Assembly (NCBI RefSeq): GCF_027497195.1
Contig: NZ_CP114905.1
Span: 4,847,001-4,911,000 of the forward strand
Source: Streptomyces sp. WMMC500
GTDB taxonomy: Bacteria > Actinomycetota > Actinomycetes > Streptomycetales > Streptomycetaceae
Length of the DNA stretch: 64,000 nucleotides
Direction: 5' to 3'
Positions 35,961-44,772 of the stretch are shown piece after piece; within the stretch, counting starts at the first letter, position 1, and every line of letters starts with the position of its first letter. The notes under the pieces are model-generated. The model was not told the DNA's origin and did not search any database. It saw only the letters and a list, made by a program, of their open reading frames with translations. The position numbers and the translations under genes were made by a program.

Positions 35961-37298
35961 TCAGCCGTGGCGGCTGAGGACCATCGCCGAGTTGAAGCCG
36001 CCGGCGCCGCGCGCGACGACCAGCGCATTGCGCACCGGCCGCTCGCGGGGCCCGTCGAGCACCAGGTCGATGCCGAGGCCGGGAGCGGGGGAACGGGTGC
36101 CGGCGGTCGGCGGGATGACCGAGTCCCGTATCGAGAGCAGGGCGGTCGCCACGTCCAGGGCGGCGCCGCCCGCGTACAGCCGGCCGGTCAGCGTCTTGGG
36201 GGCGGTGACGGGCACGGCCGAGGGGCCGAAGACCTGCGCCAGGGCCTCGGCCTCCGCCCGGTCCCGGGCCGGTACGCCGAGGGCGTCGGCGAAGACCACG
36301 TCGATGTCCGCCGGGTCCGTCCGCGCCTCGCGCAGGGCCCCTCTGATCGCGCCCGCCAGGGCGGGGGGTCTGCCGGAGCCGGGACGGGGGTCGAAGGTGG
36401 CGGCGTGTCCCGCGATGCGCCCGTAGATCCCGGGGGCGTTCCGGAGCAGCGCGGCGTCCTCCCGTTCGACCACCAGGAGCGCACCGCCCTCGCCGGCGAC
36501 GTAGCCCGTCGCGTCGGTGTCGAAGGGCAGGTAGGCGCGGCCGGGATCGGGGGACGTGCTCAGCAGCCCCATGGGGAGCTGGACGGTCAGTCCCCAGGGG
36601 CACAGCGGTGCGTCGAAGCCGCCGGTCAGCGCGGCGCCGAGCGTGCCCGCGCGCAGCAGGCGCGCCGTGTGGGCGGCCGCGTCGAGGGCGCCGGCCTGTT
36701 CGGAGACGAAGACCGAGCTGTGTCCGCGCAGGCCGTGGCGGATGGAGACCTGGCCGGTGTTGACCGCGTAGAACCAGGCGAACGACTGGTAGGTGCTGAC
36801 CCGTTCCGGGCCTGTCCCCCAGAGCTTCTGCAACTCCCGCTGGCCGAACTCGAAACCGCCGCACGCGCCGGCCGTCAGCACGCCCAGGTCGTACGTGTCG
36901 AGGTCGCCCGGATCGAGTCCGGCGTCCGCCAGCGCCCAGTCGGCGGCGGCCAGGGCGTAGCGCGTCATGCGGTCGGTCTGCGGCAGCAGGCGCTGGGAGA
37001 GGAGGGCGTCGGCGTCGAAGTCGAGCACCTCGCCGCCGACGCACACGGGGTAGGCGCGCGGGTCGAAGCGCTGGATGACGTCGATGCCGCTCTTGCCGGC
37101 GAGGGTCGCCGCCCAGAACTCGGCGGTGCCGGTGCCGTTGGGCGCGACGACCCCGAGACCGGTGACGACGGCGCCGGTCGTCCCGGAACGGGCCGCTCCG
37201 GCAGGGGTTCCGGCGGGGGCTCCGGCAGGGGCTCCGGCAGGGGCGGCTCCGGCACCGGCCGCCGCGGTGCCGGGCCCGGTGCCGGCCGCGACGGTCAC
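35961..37298 (-). CDS. ketosynthase chain length factor (KS-beta, WhiE ORF IV-like)
   Basis: A 445-aa KS-beta. The active-site Cys of ketosynthases is replaced by Q201 ([11 protein letters not shown]), the hallmark of chain length factors. An N-terminal ~45 residues are Ala/Pro/Gly repeats ([11 protein letters not shown]) encoded by a 12-bp tandem repeat, an odd extension relative to the family. GTG37298 overlaps the KS-alpha stop (GTGA), giving the usual coupled heterodimer partners. Confidence 0.93.
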   Translation of the reverse strand: MTVAAGTGPGTAAAGAGAAPAGAPAGAPAGTPAGAARSGTTGAVVTGLGVVAPNGTGTAEFWAATLAGKSGIDVIQRFDPRAYPVCVGGEVLDFDADALLSQRLLPQTDRMTRYALAAADWALADAGLDPGDLDTYDLGVLTAGACGGFEFGQRELQKLWGTGPERVSTYQSFAWFYAVNTGQVSIRHGLRGHSSVFVSEQAGALDAAAHTARLLRAGTLGAALTGGFDAPLCPWGLTVQLPMGLLSTSPDPGRAYLPFDTDATGYVAGEGGALLVVEREDAALLRNAPGIYGRIAGHAATFDPRPGSGRPPALAGAIRGALREARTDPADIDVVFADALGVPARDRAEAEALAQVFGPSAVPVTAPKTLTGRLYAGGAALDVATALLSIRDSVIPPTAGTRSPAPGLGIDLVLDGPRERPVRNALVVARGAGGFNSAMVLSRHG

Positions 37299-38581
37299 GG
37301 CGCCGCCGCCTTCGCCGGGGGGCGGCCGAGGACCGCCGCGCTCTGGAATCCGCCGAAGCCGCTGCCGACGCTGAGCACGGTGTCCACCCGCCGCTCCCGC
37401 GCCACGTTGGGCACGTAGTCCAAGTCGCACTCCGGGTCGGGCTCGTCGTAGTTCGCGGTGGGCGGGATCACGCCGTGCTCGATGACCAGCGCGCTGGCGG
37501 CCAGCTCCAGCGAGCCGATCGCGCCGAGCGAGTGCCCGATCATCGACTTGATGGAGCTGACCGGCACCTCGTAGGCGCGGCTGCCCAGGCTCCGCTTGAA
37601 CGCGGCCGTCTCGTGCCGGTCGTTCTGCCGGGTGCCGGAGCCGTGGGCGTTGATGTAGCCGAGGTCGTCGCCGGTGCGGCGCGCCTGCCGCATCGCCGCC
37701 CGGATGGCCTCGGCCATCTCCCGGCCGTCCCGCGTCAGCCCCGTCATGTGGTACGCGTTCGACCTCGTCGCGAAGCCGCGGACCTCTGCGTACAGGTGCG
37801 CCCGGCGGCGGCGCGCCGCCGCCAGCTCCTCCATGACGAACACCGCCGCGCCCTCGCCCAGGACGAAGCCGTCGCGGTTCCGGTCGAAGGGCCGGGACGC
37901 GCGCCCCGGATCGTCGTTGTTCACCGAGGTCGCCTTGATCGCGTCGAAGCAGGCCACGGTGATGGGGGAGATGGGGGCGTCGGTCGCGCCGCAGAAGACC
38001 ACGTCCGCGCGCCCGGTGCGGATGAGGTCGGCCCCGTACCCCACGGCGTCGAGGCCCGAGGTGCAGCCCGTGGAGATCACGGTGACCGGGCCCTCCGCGC
38101 CCGTCTCCCAGGCGACGTCGCGGCCGATGGAGGAGGGGACGAAGTAGTCGAAGATCCGCTCGGCCGTGACGGTGTGGTCGACCAGCCAGCGGGTGCCGTC
38201 GTGGCTGACCCGCCGGTAGTCCAGGTCGAGGCTGGTGGTGCAGCCGACGGCGGTGCCGATGCTGACGGCGGTACGCGCGGGGTCCCGCCGGGCCGGGTCG
38301 AGCCCGCTGCTCAGGACCGCCTCGCGGGTCGCGGCGATCGCCAACTGCGTCGCCCTGTCGTACGTCTCGGCCTCCGCGAGGGTCAGCCCTTCGGCGGCCG
38401 GGTCGAAGTCGATCTCCGCGGCGACGCGGGACCGGAACGGCGCGGGGTCGATCAGGGTCATCGTCCTCGTCGCGGTGCGCCCGGAGACCAGCAGCCGCCA
38501 GAACGCGTCCGTCCCCACCCCGCCCGGGGCCCGTACCCCGATGCCCGTGATCACCGCTCGCTTCTCCGCGTGAGCGCCCAC
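37295..38581 (-). CDS. beta-ketoacyl synthase KS-alpha (WhiE ORF III-like)
   Basis: A 428-aa type II PKS ketosynthase. The active-site Cys is C173 in [13 protein letters not shown], with downstream His in NAHGSGT and GHSLGA. The N-terminus [52 protein letters not shown] is typical of spore-pigment-type enzymes. The order cupin-KSalpha-KSbeta-ACP-cyclase matches whiE ORFs II-VI. It catalyses decarboxylative condensation of malonyl units. It lies 1 bp after the cupin stop. Confidence 0.94.
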   Translation of the reverse strand: MGAHAEKRAVITGIGVRAPGGVGTDAFWRLLVSGRTATRTMTLIDPAPFRSRVAAEIDFDPAAEGLTLAEAETYDRATQLAIAATREAVLSSGLDPARRDPARTAVSIGTAVGCTTSLDLDYRRVSHDGTRWLVDHTVTAERIFDYFVPSSIGRDVAWETGAEGPVTVISTGCTSGLDAVGYGADLIRTGRADVVFCGATDAPISPITVACFDAIKATSVNNDDPGRASRPFDRNRDGFVLGEGAAVFVMEELAAARRRRAHLYAEVRGFATRSNAYHMTGLTRDGREMAEAIRAAMRQARRTGDDLGYINAHGSGTRQNDRHETAAFKRSLGSRAYEVPVSSIKSMIGHSLGAIGSLELAASALVIEHGVIPPTANYDEPDPECDLDYVPNVARERRVDTVLSVGSGFGGFQSAAVLGRPPAKAAAP

Positions 38582-38582
38582 G

Positions 38583-39011
38583 TCAGCCGCCCACGCGCGG
38601 TGGTACGCACCCGGGGTCGGGGACGGGCTCGGTGTCGACGTGGCCGAGTTCGGGCCGGGGCGCGAGCGGGGCGACGTGGAACACGGCCCTCATGACGCCG
38701 CTTCCGCGGTTCTCGATGCGATTGCGCTGTCCGCGGGTGATGAGGAGCGCCTCGTCCGAATGCAGGGGGACTTCTTCGCCGTTGACGCGGATGACGGCAG
38801 AACCCTCGATCAGATACAGGTACTTGTCGGAGAACGGGTGATAGTGCTCCGTGACGACTTCCCCGGGGGCCAATTCGAGATGCCCCAGGAAACCGGAGGT
38901 CGCACCGACGGAAGCGGGCGTCAGCAACGCCCGTGTGCTTCCGCCCTGCCGGCGGCTCGGCGCCACGTCCACCAGGGCGACTCTGGCGGCCAATGCCTCA
39001 GTCTCTGCCAT
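38583..39011 (-). CDS. cupin (WhiE ORF II-like)
   Basis: A 142-aa single-domain cupin: [50 protein letters not shown] holds the His/Glu metal-site motifs. Its position directly before KS-alpha matches ORF II of the whiE spore-pigment cluster, whose exact role is not established. ATG39011 is the first gene of the operon. The promoter lies in the 542-bp region upstream. Confidence 0.88.
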   Translation of the reverse strand: MAETEALAARVALVDVAPSRRQGGSTRALLTPASVGATSGFLGHLELAPGEVVTEHYHPFSDKYLYLIEGSAVIRVNGEEVPLHSDEALLITRGQRNRIENRGSGVMRAVFHVAPLAPRPELGHVDTEPVPDPGCVPPRVGG

Positions 39012-39553
39012 GACTTGTCCTGTCTGTCCTGACCGGTGCGGGTCGGATCCGGTCGTCCGGGGGAATGCGGATGTCACGGGGTGCCGGCCTTTCGGGCCGG
39101 CGGGACGGTAACTCCGGGAATTTCCTGGGGAGGTGCACGTGGAACGACGAAAGGCCGGGTGCGATCTCGGGGAAAAGCCGGGCTCCGCCCGGCTGTTATC
39201 GGAGAGGAACGGGTAGTCCGCTACGCCTGGTGATTTCTCCACCGTGTCCGGGCGAAAACGAGGACGCGCATTGCGCCACTCAAGTGGGTGTAGTTTTACG
39301 ATCAGTCCGATCAGCGGCGGGTCGGAGGGGTCGGAGGGGGCGAAGCCGGCGGTGTCCGCCCCTCGCAGCCGAAAGATTTCGGTGATCTTCGCGAATCTTG
39401 CGGAACCCCTTGACGCCGTTCGCCGGCTCCCTATCATCCCAGTTGCTCGATACTTCGACTCACGTTCGGCATTTCGAACCGCGAGAAGAGATGTCATGAT
39501 CTCGTCAATCCCGGGCTGACGGGACCCGTCCACTCGATCCCCAAGAGGTCCCC
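39012..39553. other. intergenic promoter region (pigment cluster / GH62)
   Basis: This 542-bp region separates two divergent transcription units. It holds a 7-bp-stem hairpin (GCCGGCC arms, 39083-39101) in the probable leader of the cupin gene. It also has GATCAG repeated with a 3-bp gap at 39300-39314 and short GGTCGGAGG tandem copies just after. I found no confident WhiG-type promoter. No gene seen. Confidence 0.5.
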
Positions 39554-40585
39554 ATGCGCAAAGGAACCCTCAGCCGCAGGAAACTGTCGGTGGTGCTCAC
39601 CACCACGGTGGCGGCCCTGACCACACTGGCGGCGACGGCCGTCGCCGACCCCGCAGAGCCCGGCTCGTCGGCCACGCAGGCGTGCCCCCTTCCGTCGACG
39701 TACCGGTGGTCCTCGACGGGCGTGCTGGCACAGCCGAAGAACGGGTGGGTCTCGCTCAAGGACTTCACCAGCGTGGTGCACAACGGCCGGAACCTGGTCT
39801 ACGGGACGAAGGTCCAGGGGTCGTCGTACGGCTCGATGGCGTTCAGCCCCTTCACCAACTGGTCGGACATGGCCGCGGCCGGCCAGAACGGGATGAACCA
39901 GTCCACGGTGGCGCCCACGCTGTTCTACTTCGCGCCCAAGAACGTCTGGGTGCTGGCGTACCAGTGGGGTCAGTGGCCCTTCATCTACCGCACGTCGAGC
40001 GACCCCACCAACCCCAACGGCTGGTCCGCGCCGCAGCCGCTCTTCACCGGCAGCATCTCCGACTCCGGCACCGGCCCGATCGACCAGACCCTGATCGCCG
40101 ACGGCCAGAACATGTACCTGTTCTTCGCCGGTGACAACGGCAGGATCTACCGGGCGAGCATGCCGATCGGGAACTTCCCGGGCAACTTCGGCTCGTCGTA
40201 CGCCACGATCATGACCGACTCCAGGAACAACCTGTTCGAAGGGGTGCAGGTCTACAAGGTCGACGGTCAGAACCAGTACCTCATGATCGTCGAGGCGATC
40301 GGCGCGAACGGGCGCTACTTCCGCTCGTTCACGTCCTCCAGCCTCGGCGGTTCGTGGACCCCGCAGGCCACGAGCGAGGGCAACCCCTTCGCGGGCAGGG
40401 CCAACAGCGGCGCCACCTGGACCAACGACATCAGCCACGGTGACCTGGTCCGCACCAACCCCGACCAGACCATGACCATCGACCCCTGCAACCTGCAGTT
40501 CCTCTACCAGGGCAAGGACCCCGCCGCGGGCGGCCCGTACGACCAACTGCCCTGGCGCCCCGGTGTCCTGACCCTCCAGCGCTGA
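39554..40585 (+). CDS. GH62 alpha-L-arabinofuranosidase
   Basis: A 343-aa secreted enzyme. The twin-Arg-like start (SRRKLSVVL) leads a signal peptide cleaved after about A31. The five-bladed GH62 catalytic domain follows with candidate catalytic D70 (SLKDFTSVV), D177 (PIDQTLIAD) and E229 (LFEGVQVY). It removes arabinose side chains from xylan or arabinan outside the cell. No carbohydrate-binding module is present, unlike many Streptomyces GH62 proteins. ATG39554 follows AGAGG. Confidence 0.94.
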   Translation: MRKGTLSRRKLSVVLTTTVAALTTLAATAVADPAEPGSSATQACPLPSTYRWSSTGVLAQPKNGWVSLKDFTSVVHNGRNLVYGTKVQGSSYGSMAFSPFTNWSDMAAAGQNGMNQSTVAPTLFYFAPKNVWVLAYQWGQWPFIYRTSSDPTNPNGWSAPQPLFTGSISDSGTGPIDQTLIADGQNMYLFFAGDNGRIYRASMPIGNFPGNFGSSYATIMTDSRNNLFEGVQVYKVDGQNQYLMIVEAIGANGRYFRSFTSSSLGGSWTPQATSEGNPFAGRANSGATWTNDISHGDLVRTNPDQTMTIDPCNLQFLYQGKDPAAGGPYDQLPWRPGVLTLQR

Positions 40586-40642
40586 GGACTGAACCAGCCC
40601 GCAGCCCCAGCCGCAGCCCCTGCCGCGGCCGCGCCCGGCGGA

Positions 40643-40681
40643 CGAAGGGCTCCCGCGCGCACGTCGCGCGGGAGCCCTTCG
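40643..40681. terminator. strong bidirectional hairpin
   Basis: A perfect 17-bp stem (arm CGAAGGGCTCCCGCGCG) with a 5-nt loop CACGT lies between the convergent GH62 and sodF genes. It should terminate both. Confidence 0.85.
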
Positions 40682-40744
40682 CTGTGCCGCCTGCCGGTGA
40701 CGGGTGGAAGACGATCACGGGCAGGACGCGGGGTGTGCCCGCCG

Positions 40745-41386
40745 TCAGGGGGCGAGCAGCAGGTTGTTGCCGTTCTCCTTGGCGGCGGCGTAGCGCCTGG
40801 CCACGTCCTGCCAGTTGACGACCTGCCACATGGCGTCGATGAAGTCGACCTTCTGGTTCTTGTACTGCAGGTAGAAGGCGTGCTCCCAGGCGTCGAAGAC
40901 CAGGATCGGGGTCGAGCCCTGGCCGACGTTGCCCTGGTGGTCGTAGATCTGCTCGACGATGAGCCGGCCGCTGACCGGCTCGTACGCCAGGACGCCCCAG
41001 CCGGAGCCCTGGGTGGTCGCGGCTGCCTTGGTGAGCTGGCCCTTGAAGTTCCTGAACGAGCCGAAGGACTCGGCGATGGCGTCGGCCAGGTCGCCCACGC
41101 CGTCCTTGTCCAGGGGCTCGCCGCCGCCCTCGCCGGTCATGTTGTGCCAGTAGATGCTGTGCAGGATGTGCCCGGAGAGGTGGAAGGCCAGGGACTTCTC
41201 CAGGCCGTTGATCGAGCCCCACTGCTCCTTGTCCCGCACCTCGGCGAGCTGGTCCAGGGTGTCGTTCGCCCCCTTCACGTAGGCCGCGTGGTGCTTGTCG
41301 TGGTGCAGCTCGATGATCTCCGGGCTGATCACGGGGGCGAGTGCCGAGTAGTCGTACGGAAGCTCCGGGAGCGTGTACAGCGCCAT
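40745..41386 (-). CDS. sodF: Fe/Mn-type superoxide dismutase
   Basis: A 213-aa dismutase. Metal ligands are H28 in [10 protein letters not shown], His in [15 protein letters not shown], and Asp/His in [12 protein letters not shown]. It converts superoxide to oxygen and peroxide in the cytoplasm. In Streptomyces, the Fe enzyme SodF is repressed when nickel allows the Ni enzyme SodN. The Nur-like box at 41408-41424, 22 bp upstream of the start, supports naming it sodF. ATG41386 has GGAGG 9 nt upstream; ATG41395 directly abuts it. Confidence 0.93.
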   Translation of the reverse strand: MALYTLPELPYDYSALAPVISPEIIELHHDKHHAAYVKGANDTLDQLAEVRDKEQWGSINGLEKSLAFHLSGHILHSIYWHNMTGEGGGEPLDKDGVGDLADAIAESFGSFRNFKGQLTKAAATTQGSGWGVLAYEPVSGRLIVEQIYDHQGNVGQGSTPILVFDAWEHAFYLQYKNQKVDFIDAMWQVVNWQDVARRYAAAKENGNNLLLAP

Positions 41387-41407
41387 GTCCACCATCCTCC
41401 GGCGTAA

Positions 41408-41424
41408 TTGCAAACTTTGCGCAA
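41408..41424. promoter_or_regulatory. Nur-like box upstream of sodF
   Basis: TTGCAAACTTTGCGCAA fits the Nur box form TTGCAA-N5-TTGCAA, with the second half-site as GCGCAA. It lies 22 bp upstream of the sodF ATG, where the nickel-responsive Fur-family regulator Nur is known to act in Streptomyces. Confidence 0.75.
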
Positions 41425-41461
41425 TTGCACGCTACCAGCAAGAGGACCCGGGGCCCGATCA

Positions 41462-41485
41462 GACATCGGTCCTAGGACCGATGTC
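41462..41485. repeat. perfect 24-bp palindrome between two Nur-like boxes
   Basis: A continuous 24-bp palindrome with 12-bp arms (arm GACATCGGTCCT) and no loop, centred between the sodF and tsaD-paralogue promoters. Without a loop it is more like a protein-binding site than a terminator. Its function is unknown. Confidence 0.8.
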
Positions 41486-41555
41486 GTGTCGCGGCCCGCC
41501 CGGCGCCGCCGTCGACCCACGTGTTCCCGCCCGGCTAGGCAGAGCCAGGAGCTTA

Positions 41556-41572
41556 TTGCAAACTATATGCAA
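41556..41572. promoter_or_regulatory. Nur-like box upstream of tsaD paralogue
   Basis: TTGCAAACTATATGCAA fits TTGCAA-N5-TTGCAA, with second half ATGCAA. It shares its first nine bases with the sodF-side box and lies 33 bp before the tsaD-paralogue start. Confidence 0.65.
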
Positions 41573-41604
41573 CAGCTATGGGGATGCGGGAGTGAGGAGC
41601 GGGC

Positions 41605-42648
41605 GTGGGATCTCCGGTCGTGCTGGGCATCGAGTCGTCCTGTGACGAGACCGGCGCGGGCCTGGTGCGGGACGGGCGGCTGCTGGGGGAGGCGGTGGCG
41701 TCGAGCATGGAGGCGCACGCCCGCTTCGGCGGGGTGGTGCCGGAGATCGCCGCCCGCGCGCACGTGCACGCGCTGCGCCCGGTCGTCCGGCGGGCGCTGG
41801 ACGGGGCCGGGCTGCGGCTGTCCGACGTCGGGGCGGTGGCGGTGACCACGGGGCCCGGGCTTTCGGGTGCGTTGCAGGTGGGGCTGGCGGGGGCCAAGGG
41901 CATCGCGTACGGGCTGGGGGTGCCGCTGTACGGGGTGCACCATCTCGCCGGGCACGTGGCCGCGGACACCCTGGAGCACGGGCCGCTGCCGGATCCGTGC
42001 GTGGTGCTGATCGTCTCCGGCGGGCACACCTCCCTGGTGCTGGTACGGGACCTGGCCCGGGATCCGCTCGTCCACCTCGGCGACACCCTGGACGACGCGG
42101 CGGGAGAGTGCTTCGACAAGGTCGCGCGGGCCTTCGGACTGCCGTATCCCGGCGGTCCGGCCGTCGACAGGGCGGCGCGCGGGGGCGATCCGCGAGCGGT
42201 CGCCTTCCCCCGGCCGCTGCCCGGCTCGTACGACTTCTCCTTCTCCGGGCTGAAGACCGCCGCGGCCCGCTGGGCGGAGAGCCACGCCGGTCGCGAACTC
42301 CCGGTGGCGGACGGCGCCGCCTCGCTGCAGGAGGCCGTCGCCGACGTGCTGACCCGCAAGGCGGTCGCGGCCTGTACGGAGTACGGGGTGGGAACGCTGG
42401 TCGTGGTCGGCGGCGTCGCCGCCAACTCCCGGGTGCGGGCGCTGGCCGGGGAGCGCTGCCGGGCGGCGGGCGTCCGGCTGCGGGTGCCGCCGCCGCGGCT
42501 GTGCACGGACAACGGCGCGATGATCGCGGCCGTGGGCGACCTCCTCGTACGCGCGGGAGCCGCCCCCGCGCCACCGGACATGTCCATCGACCCGTCGGCG
42601 CCGCTGGAGTACGCCGTCCTCCACCCCGGTCTGGCGGTGGCGGCCTGA
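41605..42648 (+). CDS. tsaD: TsaD/Kae1/Qri7-family paralogue
   Basis: A 347-aa member of the TsaD family, which transfers threonylcarbamoyl to tRNA A37. All family motifs are present: [13 protein letters not shown], the metal-site [58 protein letters not shown] and late DNGAMIAA. The GTG start follows GAGGAGCGGGC. It stands apart from tsaB/tsaE-type partners, so it may be a second copy rather than the housekeeping one. The Nur-like box upstream and the coupled GNAT gene suggest conditional expression. Confidence 0.88.
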   Translation: MGSPVVLGIESSCDETGAGLVRDGRLLGEAVASSMEAHARFGGVVPEIAARAHVHALRPVVRRALDGAGLRLSDVGAVAVTTGPGLSGALQVGLAGAKGIAYGLGVPLYGVHHLAGHVAADTLEHGPLPDPCVVLIVSGGHTSLVLVRDLARDPLVHLGDTLDDAAGECFDKVARAFGLPYPGGPAVDRAARGGDPRAVAFPRPLPGSYDFSFSGLKTAAARWAESHAGRELPVADGAASLQEAVADVLTRKAVAACTEYGVGTLVVVGGVAANSRVRALAGERCRAAGVRLRVPPPRLCTDNGAMIAAVGDLLVRAGAAPAPPDMSIDPSAPLEYAVLHPGLAVAA

Positions 42649-43220
42649 TGCGTACCGGCATCCGCGTCCTCGACGGCGCCGCACTCCTCGCCCACACCGA
42701 CGCCCTGCGCTCCGTCTATGCCGACGCCTTCTGCGCCCCGCCCTGGAACGAGGACGAGAGCAAGGCGGAGGAGTTCGCGGCCGCCCTCCCGGCACACGCC
42801 CGCCGGCCCGGCTTCACCGCCGCGACCGCCGTACGGGACGACTGCCTCGTCGGCTTCACCACCGCCTGGCCCACCCTGGCGCCCTTCCCCACCGACCGCT
42901 GCTACCCCCAGGCCGCCGCCGGCCTCGGCCCCGAGCGCACCGCGCAATGGCTGTGCGGCGCCCTGGAGATCGACGAACTTGCCGTCACCCCCGCCGCCCA
43001 CGGCACCGGCACGGCCGCCGGACTCCTGGACGCGGTCACCGCCGACGCCCCCGACGGCCGCGCCTGGCTGCTGACCTCCGTGCAGGCACCGCGCGCCATG
43101 GCCTTCTACCGGCGCCACGGCTGGACCCAGGCCACCCACCCCTCCACCGAGGGCAAGGGCATCGTCGTCTTCCTCGGCCCCCGCCACCCCGCGCGGTCGT
43201 CGGCCGCCCTCCCCCTCTAG
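42648..43220 (+). CDS. GNAT-family N-acetyltransferase
   Basis: A 190-aa GNAT protein. The acetyl-CoA loop is ELAVTPAAHGTGTAAGLLDAV, with a C-terminal AMAFYRRHGW motif. It overlaps the tsaD-paralogue stop (ATGA), so the two are cotranscribed. In housekeeping loci, TsaD often neighbours RimI, also a GNAT; this protein is only distantly similar. The substrate is unknown. Confidence 0.88.
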   Translation: MRTGIRVLDGAALLAHTDALRSVYADAFCAPPWNEDESKAEEFAAALPAHARRPGFTAATAVRDDCLVGFTTAWPTLAPFPTDRCYPQAAAGLGPERTAQWLCGALEIDELAVTPAAHGTGTAAGLLDAVTADAPDGRAWLLTSVQAPRAMAFYRRHGWTQATHPSTEGKGIVVFLGPRHPARSSAALPL

Positions 43221-43271
43221 ACCCACCGGAGCGCACGAGACCTCTTGCCACCGTGTCCGGGCTGCTCACCC

Positions 43272-43289
43272 GCTATGACATGACATAGC
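43272..43289. promoter_or_regulatory. near-palindrome upstream of ABM gene
   Basis: GCTATG-N6-CATAGC (arms of 6, 16 of 18 positions symmetric) lies 68 bp upstream of the ABM monooxygenase start. Possible operator; no regulator gene is adjacent. Confidence 0.35.
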
Positions 43290-43356
43290 AAGTAATTGTG
43301 CGATCAAGTCGGCCGACTGCCCCATGAGCCGGGCTGTATAGGGGCACGATCGATGT

Positions 43357-43692
43357 ATGACTATTACCGCGCACATCGACTCCAGCCGCCCGGTCGCCAC
43401 GCTGATCAACGTCTTCACCGTCGCCCCGGAGCGCCAGACCGAACTCGTGACGCACCTCGCCCGCGCCACCGAGGAGACGATGAAGCACCAACCGGGCTTC
43501 ATCTGCGCCAACTTCCACGCCTCCCAGGACGGCCGGCGGGTCGTCAACTACGCCCAGTGGGAAACCGAGGAGCACTACTGGAAGATGCGCGCCAACCCCG
43601 AGGCCCAGGTGCACATGGACCAGGCCGCGGAGATCGCCACGGAGGTCTGGCCCAGCCTCTTCGACGTCCGGTCCACCCACGCGAGGGCGTAA
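43357..43692 (+). CDS. ABM-domain (antibiotic biosynthesis monooxygenase-like) protein
   Basis: A 111-aa protein with a single ABM domain: ATLINVFTVAPERQTELVTHLARATEETMKHQPGFICANFHASQDGRRVVNYAQWETEEHYWKM. ABM proteins are dimeric ferredoxin-like enzymes that oxidise quinone-like or polyketide substrates without cofactors, but many single-domain members have no assigned role. It is a single-gene unit. Confidence 0.88.
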   Translation: MTITAHIDSSRPVATLINVFTVAPERQTELVTHLARATEETMKHQPGFICANFHASQDGRRVVNYAQWETEEHYWKMRANPEAQVHMDQAAEIATEVWPSLFDVRSTHARA

Positions 43693-43699
43693 CCGGTGC

Positions 43700-43732
43700 C
43701 GTGCCCGCGCCTCCGGCGGGGGTGCGGGCACG
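43700..43732. terminator. hairpin between convergent genes
   Basis: A 9-bp stem (arm CGTGCCCGC) with a 15-nt GC-rich loop lies between the ABM (plus) and methyltransferase (minus) stop codons. Confidence 0.5.
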
Positions 43733-43762
43733 TTCCGGCCCGCCGGGGATGCGGGGTGGCTG

Positions 43763-44632
43763 TCAGGGCTTGCGTCCGACGCCCGCGCAGATCCACTGGC
43801 GTTCGGCCCCGGGCGGGACGGGCGTACCCGCGTCGGTGTGCCACGGCGAGGCGGGTGCCGGGTCGGGGCGCCAGAGCGACACGGGGGTCAGGCCCGGGTC
43901 GAGCAGGTCGAAGCCGTCGAACAGCCGCCTGATCTCCGCGTAGCTGCGAAGTGTGAGGGGGGAGTGGGCCTTCTGGTAGACGTCGGCGGCCCGCTGGACC
44001 CGGCCGTCGGTGTCGAACTCGGAGGTCGAGTGGGAGACGACCAGATGGCTGCCCGGCGCCATCGCGGCGCGCAGCCGCGCCACGATCCCGGGCGGGTCCG
44101 CCTCGTCGCCGATGAAGTGCAGCATCGCCAGCATGATCACGGCCACCGGCTCGTTCAGGTCGATGACGTCGCGCAGCTCGGGATCGGCCAGGATGTCCCC
44201 GGGCTGCCGGGCGTCGCCCTGGACGACGGCCACCAGGGGCGGTTTGCCGAGCAGCGCCCGTCCGTGGCTGACCACGACCGGATCGATGTCGACGTACGCC
44301 ACGCGCGAGTCCGGGGCGACGTGCTGGGCGATCTCGTGCAGGTTCTCGTGGCCGCCGCCCTCGACCGGCATCCCCGAGCCGATGTCGATGAACTGCCGTA
44401 TGCCGGCGCCGGTCAGGAACCGCACCGCGCGCCGCAGGAACGCGCGGTTCTCCCGCGCCATGAGCGGCGCGTCCGGAACGTGCCGCCGGACTTCCTCCAT
44501 GATCTCGCGGTCGCGGGCGAAGTTGTCCTTGCCGCCGAGGAAGTAGTCGTAGATGCGGGGGACGGTCGGGGGCTGGAAGTGGAGGTAGTCCTCTTCCCCG
44601 CGTCCTTTCCCGTCCGCCGAGGGCTCGTTCAT
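43763..44632 (-). CDS. DUF574-type SAM-dependent methyltransferase
   Basis: A 289-aa methyltransferase of the actinobacterial DUF574/Methyltransf_19 family. The N-terminus VPRIYDYFLGGKDNFARDREIMEEV is diagnostic. The SAM loop is FIDIGSGMP, followed by VAYVDIDPVVVSHGRALL and DLNEPVAVIMLAMLHFI. Streptomyces genomes carry many of these with unknown substrates. ATG44632 follows GGGAGAT. It is divergent from the P450 gene. Confidence 0.92.
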   Translation of the reverse strand: MNEPSADGKGRGEEDYLHFQPPTVPRIYDYFLGGKDNFARDREIMEEVRRHVPDAPLMARENRAFLRRAVRFLTGAGIRQFIDIGSGMPVEGGGHENLHEIAQHVAPDSRVAYVDIDPVVVSHGRALLGKPPLVAVVQGDARQPGDILADPELRDVIDLNEPVAVIMLAMLHFIGDEADPPGIVARLRAAMAPGSHLVVSHSTSEFDTDGRVQRAADVYQKAHSPLTLRSYAEIRRLFDGFDLLDPGLTPVSLWRPDPAPASPWHTDAGTPVPPGAERQWICAGVGRKP

Positions 44633-44772
44633 CCCGATCTCCCGCCATGCCCCTGCCGCGCTGCACAATCCGTGGAACCATGCGAGCGTATCCACCGGCC
44701 GCCGAAGTCGCCCCGGCCACAACCGGATTCGGCTGACAACGTTGCCGGGACGTGACCCGAGGAGGGAGTGCC

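Noticed and set aside
39083..39101. GCCGGCC hairpin as a terminator
   Set aside because: It lies upstream of the cupin gene rather than after a gene, so it can only be a leader structure; kept only as a note in the intergenic entry.
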